Origin: Bradyrhizobium sp. JYMT SZCCT0180
Lineage (GTDB): Bacteria > Pseudomonadota > Alphaproteobacteria > Rhizobiales > Xanthobacteraceae
Length of the DNA: 64,000 nt
Direction: 5' to 3'
Assembly: GCF_018130165.1 (NCBI RefSeq)
Contig: NZ_JAFCLZ010000031.1
Span: forward strand, 20,074-84,073
Made by a program: the position numbers and the translations under genes. The notes below the pieces were generated by a model. It did no database searches. It had not been told where the DNA came from and saw only the letters and a list, made by a program, of their open reading frames with translations. Below are positions 17,413-27,707 of this stretch, piece by piece (the first letter of the stretch is position 1; each line of letters opens with the position of its first letter).

Positions 17413-17886
17413 CTACACTCTCTCACGAGGGGAAGGACTGACCTTCTTCGTCGGTGACGGCGGCATAGAGTTGCTAGAGGCCCCGCTGCCATGAGCGTTT
17501 CCGCCGTTTGTGGCTTCAAGGCGCTCTTGCGCACTATGGGCGGCCTCTTGCATGGCGGCTTGAGTTATTCGCATGAGGCGCTGCGCTTCCTCGCCATACT
17601 GGGAAAGAGCTTTTTCCCAAAATTGCAGATATGCGCGTTGCATACTCGGCAACTCTCTGCACTCACGAAGTGTCTGGAGCAACTGCGACTCTTCATGCAG
17701 ACGCGCTCCGACGAATTCGGTCCATTCCTTACCGAGAGCTTGCAGGGTTGTGCTCAATTTCGAGTTCTGCTTCACCGTTTCTGTCAGCGTGTTTCGGCTC
17801 ATTTCGATGAACCCTGCGAAATCAAAAAACGGCACGGAATCCGGAAACTTACCGGAATAGTTGTCACTCGTTGGTTGGTTTGCCAT
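17413..17886 (-). CDS. Phasin family protein
   Basis: A 157-residue protein. Residues 20-125 are a long amphipathic helix region (FFDFAGFIEMSRNTLTETVK, QRAYLQFWEKALSQYGEEAQ) typical of phasins, the small proteins that coat polyhydroxyalkanoate granules. The C-terminus is Ser/Pro/Asn-rich and disordered. No PHA synthase is in the window. Confidence 0.7.
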   Translation of the reverse strand: MANQPTSDNYSGKFPDSVPFFDFAGFIEMSRNTLTETVKQNSKLSTTLQALGKEWTEFVGARLHEESQLLQTLRECRELPSMQRAYLQFWEKALSQYGEEAQRLMRITQAAMQEAAHSAQERLEATNGGNAHGSGASSNSMPPSPTKKVSPSPRERV

Positions 17887-18435
17887 TTTTCAGACCTTTG
17901 TTTTGCATGAGGAAGGAGGAAGACGTACGCCGATGGCAGAATCCGTGCTGGGAATGTTTTGCCGACCAACGGTCTACTTTCGCGAAGGTCCTCCTCCGCG
18001 TTTAAGCGCTCCGCAATGTCTTCTGCAGTTTTCTTGACGCGCGCTTCAGCGATAGTGTTACCGTCGTTCCTGACGACTTCTTAGTTCGCGTGAACTGGAA
18101 AGTCTTTCGGTTTTAGCGATTCGTCGTCGGCCCTGACCATCTTCCTTGTTTGCAAAGATAAATCGTGATTTTGGATTCGGTTTCAAAATCATTCTAAATT
18201 TCATGGGATTAGGACACCCGTTCTGACGAATTAGTGGATGGGCTTGGAACCGACAGCCGATTCCTTGGCAGGTCAGACTTAGTCCGGCACCTTTCGGACC
18301 TAGCCACTGGGCTGACAATGTCCGTTCACAGGGTTGGAGCGGACGTCGCCAACGCGCGCACTAACTTCCGACAATGACCCAGAACAGACATGGCTGGATT
18401 TCTCATGCTCGAGCCGAATCGAGCGCGCGGCAACC
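17887..18435. other. Intergenic stretch with dispersed repeat
   Basis: No gene recognised in 549 bp. 18280-18395 holds a copy of the dispersed repeat (cacctttcggacc, gacaatgtccgttcaca, aatgacccagaacagacatgg). 18050-18250 is AT-richer and without a credible frame. Confidence 0.6.
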
Positions 18436-19506
18436 TCAGCTCTTATCGGAAAGAGTCGGAGGGGCTGCAGCGTAATCGCCGGATTTCGTAAGTCGAGCCA
18501 GCGTAGCCAATTGCCGCAACCACTGCATTCTTGGTCGGGCCGGATAGCCGCCCCAGGTTTTTCCCGGCGGGACGTCATTCATAACTCCTGAACCCCCTGC
18601 CACCCTTCCACCCCTGCCGATCGTGACGTGGGATGCGATGGCAACTCTGCCACCTAGGACGACAAAATCTTCAAGCGTCACGCTGCCACTGAGACCCGAC
18701 TGTGCGACGATAATACAATGGCGGCCAATGACTACGTTGTGGCCGACCTGACATAGATTGTCGATCTTTGTAGCTTCTCCAATGATCGTGTCCCTTATGC
18801 CGCCACGATCAATCGTCGTCCCGGCGCCGATCTCCACGTCGTCATGGATAATTACCCGTCCAGTTTGGGGAACTTTCTGCTGTGGTAAACCCGCAATATA
18901 ACCAAAACCGTCCTGCCCAATACGGCATCCGGGATGAATTATGACGCGCTCACCTATGAGCGTATGGGTGATCGAACAGCCTGCGCCAATCGTGCAGTCG
19001 CGGCCGATCAACACGTCAGGCCCGATTACGGCCGTTGCGGCGATGATGCTTCCCGCTCCAATCTCAGCCCGAGGCCCGATCACAGCTCCCGGATCAACCG
19101 TTATTCCGCTCCCAAGGCGCGCAGTTGGATGGATGGTTGAGCCTGGAGAAATTTCGCCAGTTTCGTAAAGGGATGTCGGGCGAAGGGATCGCGGATACAG
19201 TTCACTATGTACGTCAACAAAAGCCTGATAGGGCTGCTCCGTCGGCAACAGGATGAGAGTACCTGGGGCGCGGCTTTCGAAGCGCCGAAGCATTAGACAG
19301 GCCCCCGCGCGCGTTGTCGCAAGCGCGTCGGCGTATTTATTGCTTTCGATAAAAGCGAGGTCATTCGGCCCGGCAAGTTCGAGTGGCGCCACATCTGTAA
19401 TCAGGTGGGAAAGCCGCCTTGCATCATGGCATTCGGCACCCGTCAGCGAAATGATTTTGGCTACTGTCAAGCCAGCGGGGCTATCGAAGAATCTGCGTTC
19501 ACCCAT
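18436..19506 (-). CDS. lpxD: UDP-3-O-acylglucosamine N-acyltransferase
   Basis: A 356-residue hexapeptide-repeat acyltransferase of lipid A biosynthesis (third step, adding the second 3-hydroxyacyl chain). The N-terminal uridine-binding domain (about 1-105) is followed by a left-handed beta-helix with many [LIV]GxxxxI repeats; the catalytic His is in DNLCQVGHNVVIG. The C-terminus GYPARP..WLRQLATLARL is typical. The canonical lpxD lies with bamA, fabZ and lpxA, none of which is here, and this gene is flanked by dispersed repeats, so it may be a second copy. Confidence 0.88.
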   Translation of the reverse strand: MGERRFFDSPAGLTVAKIISLTGAECHDARRLSHLITDVAPLELAGPNDLAFIESNKYADALATTRAGACLMLRRFESRAPGTLILLPTEQPYQAFVDVHSELYPRSLRPTSLYETGEISPGSTIHPTARLGSGITVDPGAVIGPRAEIGAGSIIAATAVIGPDVLIGRDCTIGAGCSITHTLIGERVIIHPGCRIGQDGFGYIAGLPQQKVPQTGRVIIHDDVEIGAGTTIDRGGIRDTIIGEATKIDNLCQVGHNVVIGRHCIIVAQSGLSGSVTLEDFVVLGGRVAIASHVTIGRGGRVAGGSGVMNDVPPGKTWGGYPARPRMQWLRQLATLARLTKSGDYAAAPPTLSDKS

Positions 19507-19779
19507 ATCCCACCCCTAATTGAAAACGGAGAATCGAGTTCTCGGTAACCTGCATCGCCAGTTTTATTGCCATGCTTTCGGAGAGAGCGACGTTCGACCC
19601 GTCAAGCAGCGCGAAGGGAGACAGCACGACCGAGTTTTGGTGAGAGCAGATCGTCCCGCAGGGCGAGGAGCGAAGGCGACGCGATATAAGCTCGACGGAC
19701 CCGTTCCTACTATGGTACCGAGCCCTCGTTATTCGAGCCCGTCGGGTCACAAGATAGCACGTCGCCATCCGAAATTGGC

Positions 19780-19890
19780 ACTAAACGGACCTCCGGGAAT
19801 GTCCGTCCAATGTCCGCCTTCGGGAGTAAAGCAGACTTCCCACCGCAATGCCGCGACTTCTGTTTTTGACCCGAAACGGACATTTGCCTG
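19780..19890 (+). repeat. Dispersed intergenic repeat, diverged copy
   Basis: Within the gene-free stretch 19507-19980: aaacggacctccgggaatg, tccgccttcgggagtaaagc and tttttgacccgaaacggaca match the repeat family. Confidence 0.65.
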
Positions 19891-19980
19891 GCCTGCTGGC
19901 ACCTGTGGCTCAGCCCAATCCGCCCCTTCTGAAGGACGGTCTAGCCCGATAAGATGCTCGTCCTGACCCTGGGGGCAGAC

Positions 19981-22900
19981 ATGGCGCGGCCATCAAGAAC
20001 GGGCGGCAAGAAGAGCGAGGCGAAAGCCCGCAACGCAAGCCCAGCAAAGGGCCGCAAGACCACCAAGACCAAGCCCCGCACTGCGCCAGCAGCCGCCCGA
20101 GTTAAGCGTCGTTCGGTCTCCGATCCGATAAAAGACCTGAAGGAAGCCCGCGAGCAGCAGGCGGCGACTGCCGAGATATTGAAGGTCATCGCCTCTTCGC
20201 CGTCGAACGTGCAGCCGGTGTTTGAGGCGATTGCCTCAAGCGCCAACCGGCTGCTCGGCGGATTCTCCACTGCAGTCTTCCGCTTTCTCGACGATACTGT
20301 GCATCTCGCCGCGTTCACCCCGGTAAGTCGGGCTGCCGATGCAGCCCTCCAAGCGGATTTTCCCAGGCCGGTCGATGCGTTCGAGGCGTTCCGGCTGGCC
20401 CAGCAAGGCAAGCCCTTCCCGATCCCGGACACCGAAGAGATACCGCACGCGCCGATCAAGGAAATCGCGCGGCTGCATGGCTTCCGCAGCATGCTGTTCG
20501 TGCCGCTAATGAGCAACGGCGTGCCGATTGGCGTCGTCAGCATCACCCGCGCTACGACAGGGTCATTCGCCGAGCATCACGTGCAACTGATGCAGACCTT
20601 CGCTGACCAGGCCGTCATCGCCATCGAGAACGTCCGGCTGTTCAACGAAACGCAGGAAGCGTTGAAGCATCAGATCGCCACATCGGAAGTGCTGCAGGTG
20701 ATCGGGAGGTCAATGACCGACACGCAGCCGGTCTTCGAGCGCATACTCGATAGCACGGAACGGCTTTTGGATTGCAGGCAGGTTTCGATCTTTCTCGCTC
20801 CTGGCGATGGGTTGCTGCATGTGGCGGCACGCCGTGGAACTGGCTACGAAGCAATCGACAAGGTGTACCCGCTGCCAATCGAGCAGACATCGGCTCCCCG
20901 CGTCCTTGGCGAGCGACGGCAAGTCTATCTTCCCGACGTGATGAATGGTGCTGACGTGCCTTCGAGCATACGTCGCGTGGTTCAGGTGTTTGGCAATTTT
21001 TCCGTCGTAATAACCCCAATGATCTGGGAGGGCCAGGGGATCGGCCTAATCTCGGTGCTGCGCGAGCCAAATGCCGCATTCACGCCGAAGGAACTCAGCC
21101 TTCTTAGGACCTTTGCCGACCACAGGCCGTGATCGCCATCGAGAATGTGCGCCTATTCAAGGAGGTTCAGGCGAAGACCGCCGACCTCTCGGAGTCACTA
21201 CAACAGCAGACCGCCACCGCTGACGTGCTCAAGGTGATCAGCCGCTCGGCGTTCGATCTGCAGACTGTGCTGGAAACTTTGGTCGTATCCGCGGCCCGCC
21301 TGTGCGAAGCCGACGAGGGCACGATATTTCAGCCCCGAGATCACGCCTACCGCCTGACGGCAAGCTGTGGGCTTTCCCCTCCCAGGAAGGTGTTTCTTGA
21401 AAGCTGCTCGTTCCAGCCGGGCACGGGCAGCACAATCGGACGGGTCTTGCTTGAAGGTAAAACCGTTCATATCGAAGACTCTCAGACTGACCAAAATTAC
21501 CGATTTCAAGATCCGGAAGTGCGCACACGGCTCGGTGTCCCTTTGCTGCGCGAGGGTGCACCCATCGGCGTCTTCGTGTTGGCACGCCGTGATGTCCGCC
21601 CCTTCAGCGATAAGCAGATCGAATTGGTCCAGACCTTCGCCGACCAGGCCGTGATCGCGATCGAGAATGTCCGGTTATTCGACGAGGTGCAGACGAAGAC
21701 GCGCGACCTTACGGAGGCGCTGACCTATCAGACAGAGAGCAGCAACATCCTCGGAGTGATCGCGTCCTCACCGACCGACGTAGGGCCTGTTCTCAATGCC
21801 ATTGTCGAAAGCGCCTGCCAGCTTTGCGATGCTTATGATGCGGCGGTGGTGCTGCAGGACGGCGAATATCTGCGGATCAGCGCGCATCACGGACCAATTC
21901 CGATCGGCATCGAGAAGTGGCCGATCAACCGCCGCTGGACCGCCGGCCGCGCCTTCGTCGACCAGACGCCGGTTCACATTGAGGATCTGAGCGACGAGAA
22001 GCACGCCGACTTCACCGATGGCCGCGAGCTGTCGCTGCGCATGGGCCATCGCACCATCCTCAGCGTGCCGCTGCTGCGCGAAGGCGAAAGCATTGGCGCT
22101 ATCGTACTTCGCCGCACCGAAGTTCACCCGTTCAGCGAAAAGCAGATTACCTTGCTTCAAACCTTCGCTGATCAGGCCGTGATCGCCATCGGCAACGTTC
22201 GTCTGTTCGAAGAAGTGCAAGCGCGCACGCGAGACCTCACGGAGTCGCTGCAGCAGCAGACAGCAACATCGGAGGTGCTGCAGGTCATTAGCAGCACGCC
22301 TGGCGATCTAGCGCCGGTGTTCAAGACGATGCTGGAGAATGCAACACACATTTGCGGTGCAAATTTCGGCCTGATGAATCTTTGCGAGGAGGGGCGCTTC
22401 CGCCCTGTCGCCAATTACAGTGTGCCAGAGGCCTACACCGCGTGGCTGACGACACAACCGCCATTCCACCCGCACCCGCAAAGCGGTCTCGGCATGGTTG
22501 CCCGAACCCACCAAGTGGTCCACGTCGCGGACATCAGAGCGTTGCCGGCCTATCAGGGCGGCGATCCTTCCGTTGTTGCGATAGGCGATCTCGCCGGGGC
22601 CCGGTCGTATTTCGTCGTGCCGATGCTCAAGGAAAACGAGTTGATCGGCGCCATCACAATCTACCGTCAGGAAGTTAAGCCGTTTGCTGAAAAACAGACC
22701 GAAGTCGTCGCCAACTTCGCTAACCAGGCCGTGATCGCGATCGAGAACGCACGCTTGCTGCATGAATTGCGCGAACGCACCGAAGATCTGACCCGGTCGC
22801 TCGAAGAACTGCGCGCCGCGCAGGATCGTCTGGTGCAGACCGAGAAACTAGCTTCGCTCGGCCAGCTCACCGCCGGGATCGCGCATGAGATCAAGAATCC

Positions 22901-23645
22901 GCTCAATTTCGTCAACAATTTCTCCGCGCTTTCGGCGGAACTGACCGACGAACTGAACGGCGTGCTCAAGCCGGTCGCGATGGACGGCAAGGTCCGCGAA
23001 GAAGTCGACGAATTGACCGGGCTGCTGAAGGGCAACCTCGAAAAGGTCGTCCAGCACGGCAAACGTGCCGACTCCATCGTCAAGAACATGCTGTTGCACT
23101 CGCGTGAAGGCCCAAGAGAGCACCGACCTACGGATATCAATGCGCTTCTCGATGAGAGCCTCAACCTCGCCTATCACGGTGCGCGCGCAGAAAAAGGCGA
23201 GTTCAACATTGCCCTGCAGCGCGATTTCGATGCGGACGCGGGTACAATCGAACTGTTCCCTCAGGAGATCACCCGTGCATTTCTCAATCTGATCGCGAAC
23301 GGCGTCTACGCGGCGACCCGGCGCAAGTCCGAGGATAAAGAACCCGGTTTTGAGCCAACCCTCCGGGCCACCACCAAGAACCTCGGCGCCACCGTCGAAA
23401 TTCGTATTCGCGACAACGGCACCGGCATTCAGGCCGAAGTGCAGCAAAAGATGTTCAACCCGTTCTTCACCACCAAGCCAGCCGGTGAAGGAACCGGCCT
23501 TGGTCTCTCGATGACGCACGACATAATCGTGAAGCAACACGGCGGCAAAATTGACGTCGCGACCGAGCCCGGGCAGTTCACAGAGTTCACGATCGTCCTG
23601 CCGAGGAAGAGCAGTGCTTTAGGCACGGATCGAGGTAAGCCGTGA
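19981..23645 (+). pseudogene. Multi-GAF sensor histidine kinase, split by a frameshift
   Basis: About 1220 residues if the frame is restored. A Lys/Arg-rich N-terminus is followed by five GAF domains in tandem, each ending with the linker (F)ADQAVIAIENVRLF, then HisKA (LASLGQLTAGIAHEIKNPLN) and an HATPase domain (IRDNGTGIQ, GTGLGLSM). At about 21119-21124 the linker DNA reads gaccacaggccg where the other linkers read gaccaggccg. Two extra bases create a stop (21130-21132) and split it into 19981-21132 and 21129-23645. The downstream frame opens with a GTG overlapping the stop, so coupled translation into two proteins is possible. It overlaps the receiver gene by 4 bp. No membrane segments; a cytoplasmic sensor. 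Confidence 0.88.
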
Positions 23646-24151
23646 GCGTTCTGGTTCTGGTGGTCGATGACGAGCCCGACGTCGAGGCGCTGTTCCGCCA
23701 GCAATTCCGGCACGACCTGCGTGCGCAACGCTTCGTCATGGACTTCGCCATTTCCGCGGCGGATGCTCTGTCGCGGATCGCACGCCCTATTGAGCAGACC
23801 CTGATATTGATCCTCTCGGACATCAACATGCCCGGCATGACCGGACTTGAGATGCTGCCAAAAGTCAGGGAGATACGACCCGAAGTCCCCATCATCATGA
23901 TCACCGCCTATGGCGATCCCGAAACCAAACGGAAGGCGATAGAAGGCGGCGCGATCGGGTTGCTGACTAAGCCCATCAACTTCACCTTGCTTCGCGAGGA
24001 GATCGACAGACGGCTGGCCCAGGTGAGCTATTCTGGCAAACCTGCCATGTCCGCTTCTGGCACTTTTGAGACATGCCGACCGGCCGTGACTATGTCCGCT
24101 TCCGGGGGCAGAACGGAAGTCGCCGTGGTCCGGCCAAAACGACGCGAATGA
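23642..24151 (+). CDS. Single-domain response regulator with a repeat-derived tail
   Basis: A 169-residue protein. Residues 1-127 are a receiver domain (LVVDDEPDVEALF, SDINMPGMTGLEML with the phosphoacceptor Asp, and K in LTKPINFTLL). The GTG start overlaps the kinase stop, so the two are co-translated partners. From about residue 136 the coding sequence is the dispersed intergenic repeat (MSASGTFETCRPAVTMSASG..), which supplies the last ~34 residues and the stop. The output is probably by protein contact, as there is no DNA-binding domain. Confidence 0.85.
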   Translation: MSVLVLVVDDEPDVEALFRQQFRHDLRAQRFVMDFAISAADALSRIARPIEQTLILILSDINMPGMTGLEMLPKVREIRPEVPIIMITAYGDPETKRKAIEGGAIGLLTKPINFTLLREEIDRRLAQVSYSGKPAMSASGTFETCRPAVTMSASGGRTEVAVVRPKRRE

Positions 24152-24163
24152 CCCAGAGCGGAC
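24047..24163 (+). repeat. Dispersed intergenic repeat, copy fused to a coding region
   Basis: atgtccgcttctggcac, ttttgagacatgccgacc, aacggaagtcgccgtggtcc and gcgaatgacccagagcgg mark a well-conserved copy. Its first ~105 bp are in frame with the response regulator. Confidence 0.85.
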
Positions 24164-24236
24164 AATGCGCAACATACCGATGAGGTAATGCAATAGTCCG
24201 CCTGCGCAATGTTGACGCGCGGTCCGTCCCGAAACG

Positions 24237-25403
24237 TCACGCAGGCTTGGTTGTGAACGCCGGAATGCGATTGCCAAGCCAAAGAAGCAGCGGGCAGGCG
24301 AGGATCATAGCGGCGCCGAAATCAAGAGCAGACGCTGCGCTACCGGCCCATTTGCCGATCGCGCCGGCAGCGGCGGGTCCGAGCATCATGCAGACATAGA
24401 AGACGGTAAAGAATAGACCCATGCCGATCGCACGTGTTCCCGGCTGCAGCACCTTCGCCAGCAGACTCATGATTGGACCTGCCGGCAGCCCGGAAATAGC
24501 GCCAAGCGCCATGACGGTCGCTATCACTGCGCCGCTGCGCGGCAATGCCAGTAACAGTGCACCGAAGGCGACACAGCTGACTACGATAATTTGCTGCGGA
24601 CGTCGGAATCGGTCCGCAAGGAAGCCTCCGAGGGGAACGGTCACGGCCGAGATCCATAAGACTATGCTGATGGCCGAACCTGCGGCCGCAATCGACCATC
24701 CTTGCTCGACTAGCATCGATGGTCCGAAGCTAAAGATCATTGCGACTCCAATGTTGAAGAAGCCCCAGATCAGTCCCGCCGTGACGAGCGCCATGACGAC
24801 AGCACGGCCGAGGTGCCGACTTGCAGGTTGGGACTGCACGGTATCCGGTGGCGCGCGGTAGCAGACCCCGAGCAGCAGCATGCAGCTGCCGATGAAGGCG
24901 GCTACGCCGAGGTGCACAGCGCTGACGCCAAGGCGTGTGCCGAGCAGCGGCAGCAGCAACAGCGACAGCGCGATGCCAACCGGCCAAGAATTGATAAAGA
25001 TCGCCATTGCGGTTGCGGTTTCCTTTCCGGCGAACCAATCTGTCAACATCTTCGTCAGCACGACGCTCATTATCGCGGCGCCGGCGCCGGCGACCAGTCG
25101 GCCTGTGATCTGCAACGGCCACGACGGCGCCAATGCCATCAGCACGCCACCGGCGAGCATGAGGGCAAGCGCGCCGAGTACGGTTGCCTTGTCGCCGAAC
25201 CGCTGACCGAAGGCGCCACCGGGCAGTGCCAGTGCAATTCCGGGGGCGTGGTAAAGGCCGATCAGGATGCCGACGTCAGCAATGCTGAATCCAAGTTCGC
25301 GTGAAAACAACGGCGCCACTGCACCAAGGCTCGAAAACTGTACAGCCATGGTGGCACGCACAATGAACAGAACGGTGAGAACGCCCCAGCGGTTATTCAA
25401 CAT
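24237..25403 (-). CDS. Major facilitator superfamily transporter
   Basis: A 388-residue polytopic membrane protein with about 12 hydrophobic spans. The MFS signature after span 2 (GGAFGQRFGDKATVLGAL) and its pseudo-repeat after span 8 (GGFLADRFRRPQQI) are visible. The ATG at 25403 (MLNNRWGVLTVLFIVRATMA) has GAGGGGCG upstream; the frame is open 17 codons further. The substrate is unknown; it resembles the CynX/NimT-type anion or drug exporters in overall length. Monocistronic as far as can be seen. Confidence 0.88.
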   Translation of the reverse strand: MLNNRWGVLTVLFIVRATMAVQFSSLGAVAPLFSRELGFSIADVGILIGLYHAPGIALALPGGAFGQRFGDKATVLGALALMLAGGVLMALAPSWPLQITGRLVAGAGAAIMSVVLTKMLTDWFAGKETATAMAIFINSWPVGIALSLLLLPLLGTRLGVSAVHLGVAAFIGSCMLLLGVCYRAPPDTVQSQPASRHLGRAVVMALVTAGLIWGFFNIGVAMIFSFGPSMLVEQGWSIAAAGSAISIVLWISAVTVPLGGFLADRFRRPQQIIVVSCVAFGALLLALPRSGAVIATVMALGAISGLPAGPIMSLLAKVLQPGTRAIGMGLFFTVFYVCMMLGPAAAGAIGKWAGSAASALDFGAAMILACPLLLWLGNRIPAFTTKPA

Positions 25404-25680
25404 GGCGCCCCTCGTGCAAGAACTGCGCGGTTCCCGAATTAAATCAAGACGCAACGTACCGCCTGTTCATCGGGATGATCAACGGCGCGAACATTGGCTG
25501 GCAACTAGGGCCGGCTTTGCGGGCGGCCCCGCTGGAGCCATCTTGGCTCGATCCTAAAATCTTGATTTCGGCGGGGTCTGTCCAATAGCGGACTCTCCGA
25601 ACATGAAATTCATCGGCCCTCAGTGGCCTATTTTGGCCTGATTTGATTTGATGTTCACTTGTGCACTGCGCATAAGTTCC

Positions 25681-25896
25681 ATGGCGGTATCGACACCGTC
25701 GATGGAACACAAGGGCATCGAATATGGCATAGTCCACACAACCAGCCCGGATGGCTGGAGGTGGATCGTCTACCTGCCCGGCCGGCAACCAAAGACCGGC
25801 ACCAGTAGCAGCCGGGAAATCGCGCTTGGTCTTGCTCAAGCGGCCATAGATAGAGCAGTTAAAGTGAAGCGCACGAAGCCAATTGCGAAGAAGTAA
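25681..25896 (+). CDS. Small hypothetical protein
   Basis: About 71 residues (MAVSTPSMEHKGIEYGIVHT, ..GWRWIVYLPGRQPKTGTSSS, REIALGLAQAAIDRAVK). A short beta-rich first half and a C-terminal helix; such proteins are frequent in Bradyrhizobium and uncharacterised. The start could also be ATG 25702. A terminator overlaps the stop. Confidence 0.6.
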   Translation: MAVSTPSMEHKGIEYGIVHTTSPDGWRWIVYLPGRQPKTGTSSSREIALGLAQAAIDRAVKVKRTKPIAKK

Positions 25897-25921
25897 GGCC
25901 GCCTCAGTTGGCGGCTTCTTT
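25895..25921 (+). terminator. Rho-independent terminator
   Basis: GGCCGCC tcagtt GGCGGC followed by TTCTTT; the lineage-typical terminator shape that also occurs at 26337, 27363 and 30613. Confidence 0.8.
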
Positions 25922-26090
25922 GTTCTTGGGGAAGTACACTCAGTTGCACCGGCTCTTTCCCATAGTGCGGAGCCACTTTGTCTCGCAATTCCTTAATCGT
26001 TGAGCATGTTTTGCTCATGCCAATATAGGAACCAATCGATTGTCGATCCGATTGATTCATTGGGCGGGCTCCTAAAATCGGAGTTGCCAC

Positions 26091-26339
26091 ATGGCTCGCT
26101 TTTATTTTCATCTTCGTAAGATGGGCCAACTCGCGGCCGACGACGAGGGACTTGAATTACCAAACAAGTGGGCGGCCCTCCACGAAGCACAACAAGCCGC
26201 CCGTGAACTTCTCGCCGACGCGATCAAGTCGGGCAAAGACAAGGTTCCCGAAGCGTTCGTCATAGCGGATGAGCAAGGCCGAGAGATCGCCACACTACGA
26301 CTAGAAGCCCTGCTGCCAGAACCGCTTAAACGAAAGTAA
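26091..26339 (+). CDS. DUF6894-type small protein
   Basis: An 82-residue protein opening MARFYFHLRKMGQLAADDEG, then LELPNKWAALHEAQQAAREL. (Y/F)-FH-(L/I)-R...DDEG.EL....A..EA...ARELLAD is the pattern of the DUF6894 family, abundant in rhizobia and of unknown role. GGAG lies 9 nt before the ATG. A terminator begins at its stop. Confidence 0.8.
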   Translation: MARFYFHLRKMGQLAADDEGLELPNKWAALHEAQQAARELLADAIKSGKDKVPEAFVIADEQGREIATLRLEALLPEPLKRK

Positions 26340-26366
26340 GGCCGCCTACAGTTGGCGGCCTCTTTC
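26337..26366 (+). terminator. Rho-independent terminator
   Basis: AGGCCGCC tacagtt GGCGGCCT followed by CTTTC, directly at the stop of the DUF6894-type gene. Confidence 0.8.
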
Positions 26367-26393
26367 ATTCGTCGATGCAATCCATGTCGTCTA

Positions 26394-26502
26394 TTGGCAC
26401 TTTTGAGACATGCCTGCCTGTCCTGAGAATGTCCGTCTATTGGGGGTAGACCGGAAGTCACCGTGGTCCAGCGCAAGCGACGCGAATGACCCGAACGGAC
26501 TT
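26394..26502 (+). repeat. Dispersed intergenic repeat, copy
   Basis: ttggcacttttgagacatgc, ctgagaatgtccgtc, gtagaccggaagtcaccgtg and gcgaatgacccgaacggac; very close to the copies at 10233 and 24047. The remaining gap to 26772 has only tggccccttt motifs. Confidence 0.85.
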
Positions 26503-26772
26503 CCAGCCAGCGATGGTCATGTTCCTGAACACGATCTGTTCCTACGGGCGGGGGGACTGGCCCCTTTTCATTCCCTTGCTAAGTTAATGCTCCCTTTTGA
26601 TTTTTAGGGTGGCCCCTTTTGGCCCACACCAGAGCCGCGATCCTGCCGGGCTCTGTTCATACTCCGAAGGGGGTAAAGCGGTTCGTAGTTTGGAATTAGG
26701 CAAACGTAAGTCCACAACCGGACAGACGGCCTGACGATTCGGTCCCTAGTGTCTTCTGTCTTGGGGACAGAG

Positions 26773-26952
26773 ATGAAAGAGTACCGCGCCTATTTGATCG
26801 ACCGGGACGGCCATATTAAGCGCCGGGTTGATCTGGTCTGCGAAGCCGAAGAAGTCGCCGTCGGGCGCGCGAAGCTACTGGTTGATGGCCACGACGTTGA
26901 GCTGTGGCTAGGCACCGAGAAGATTGCCAACTTCCGGCGTCTCGACAGCTAG
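26773..26952 (+). CDS. Small protein of the RAYLI/VELW family
   Basis: A 59-residue paralog of 15026-15205: MKEYRAYLIDRDGHIKRRVD, ..VGRAKLLVDGHDVELWLGTE, KIANF. GGGGACAGAG precedes the ATG. The three copies share fold-defining positions but not their neighbours, suggesting independent small genes rather than one operon. Unknown function. Confidence 0.75.
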   Translation: MKEYRAYLIDRDGHIKRRVDLVCEAEEVAVGRAKLLVDGHDVELWLGTEKIANFRRLDS

Positions 26953-27042
26953 GCCGTAGTTCTCCGACCGTGAACAGGTTCCATCCGGGAACGGAAGATC
27001 GCCTACCAAGTTGACCCCGGGGCAGCATAAACGGGTGCTGTC

Positions 27043-27204
27043 ATGTGGGACGATCTGTTGGCGTTGGTGGTGAGTGCCGTCTTTATCCCGACCATCGTTG
27101 TGCTTGGCCTATTCCGGCTCGCGGCGTTAAAGCGGGCCAAGGATTTGCCGCCGGCTCAGGTCGATGAATGGGCCGCATCGCGTGAGCTACAGACCCCAAG
27201 GTAG
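27043..27204 (+). CDS. Small single-span membrane protein
   Basis: A 53-residue protein, MWDDLLALVVSAVFIPTIVV LGLFRLA.., with one hydrophobic segment (about 5-28) and a basic then acidic tail (ALKRAKDLPPAQVDEWA). Start chosen at the ATG just before the span; no strong ribosome site is visible. One of several micro-membrane proteins in 27-30 kb. Confidence 0.45.
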   Translation: MWDDLLALVVSAVFIPTIVVLGLFRLAALKRAKDLPPAQVDEWAASRELQTPR

Positions 27205-27262
27205 CGGCGAGAACTTAGCGTCTCATTCCGGAACAATGCAGCGCCCGCGGCATAGTTACTTC

Positions 27263-27364
27263 ATGGACAATCTGGACCAGCGCAAGGAAGAGGCCCTAGT
27301 CTATGTGTCGCTGAGCACAGCGACACTAATAGTGTGCCTCGCTGTCGTCCTTGCGCTGTATTAA
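27263..27364 (+). CDS. Micro-protein with one membrane span
   Basis: 33 residues (MDNLDQRKEEALVYVSLSTA, then TLIVCLAVVLALY): a charged N-terminus and a C-terminal membrane helix (tail-anchor shape). The frame is open upstream to 27164; ATG 27236 is another possible start. A terminator with a T6 run begins at its stop, supporting expression. Confidence 0.45.
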   Translation: MDNLDQRKEEALVYVSLSTATLIVCLAVVLALY

Positions 27365-27392
27365 AGGCCGCCTCAGTTGGCGGCTTTTTTAT
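27363..27392 (+). terminator. Rho-independent terminator
   Basis: AAGGCCGCC tcagtt GGCGGC followed by TTTTTT; strong hairpin plus T-run. Confidence 0.88.
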
Positions 27393-27572
27393 TAAAAATT
27401 CGCGAGTGCGAGAATTGCAACGCTGAGATGATGCCGCTCGGCAAGCTGCCAGCTTTTGGGATCAAACCCGGGTGCATCCGCATTGAATTGGAGACACACT
27501 AAAGCCTCCTTCGTTGGCGGCCACTTTCATTCGTTGTTTTGCTTGTCACCATCATAATCGGGGACATTGCCA

Positions 27573-27707
27573 ATGAGAACATTTTGGATTGTTGCCATTG
27601 CGGCTGGAGTTGCTTTTTTGATCGATTACGAATTTTATAATGGCCACTACTGGCATCTGGTATCAACGATGCTGCGCCAAATTGGCCGTTCCTTTGGTTG
27701 GCGTTGA
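27573..27707 (+). CDS. Small membrane-anchored protein
   Basis: 44 residues: MRTFWIVAIAAGVAFLIDYE, then FYNGHYWHLVSTMLRQIGRS, FGWR. One N-terminal hydrophobic helix (signal anchor), then an aromatic stretch and a basic end. Proteins of this form (MRT....LID....HG.Y) recur in Bradyrhizobium. Unknown function. Confidence 0.5.
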   Translation: MRTFWIVAIAAGVAFLIDYEFYNGHYWHLVSTMLRQIGRSFGWR

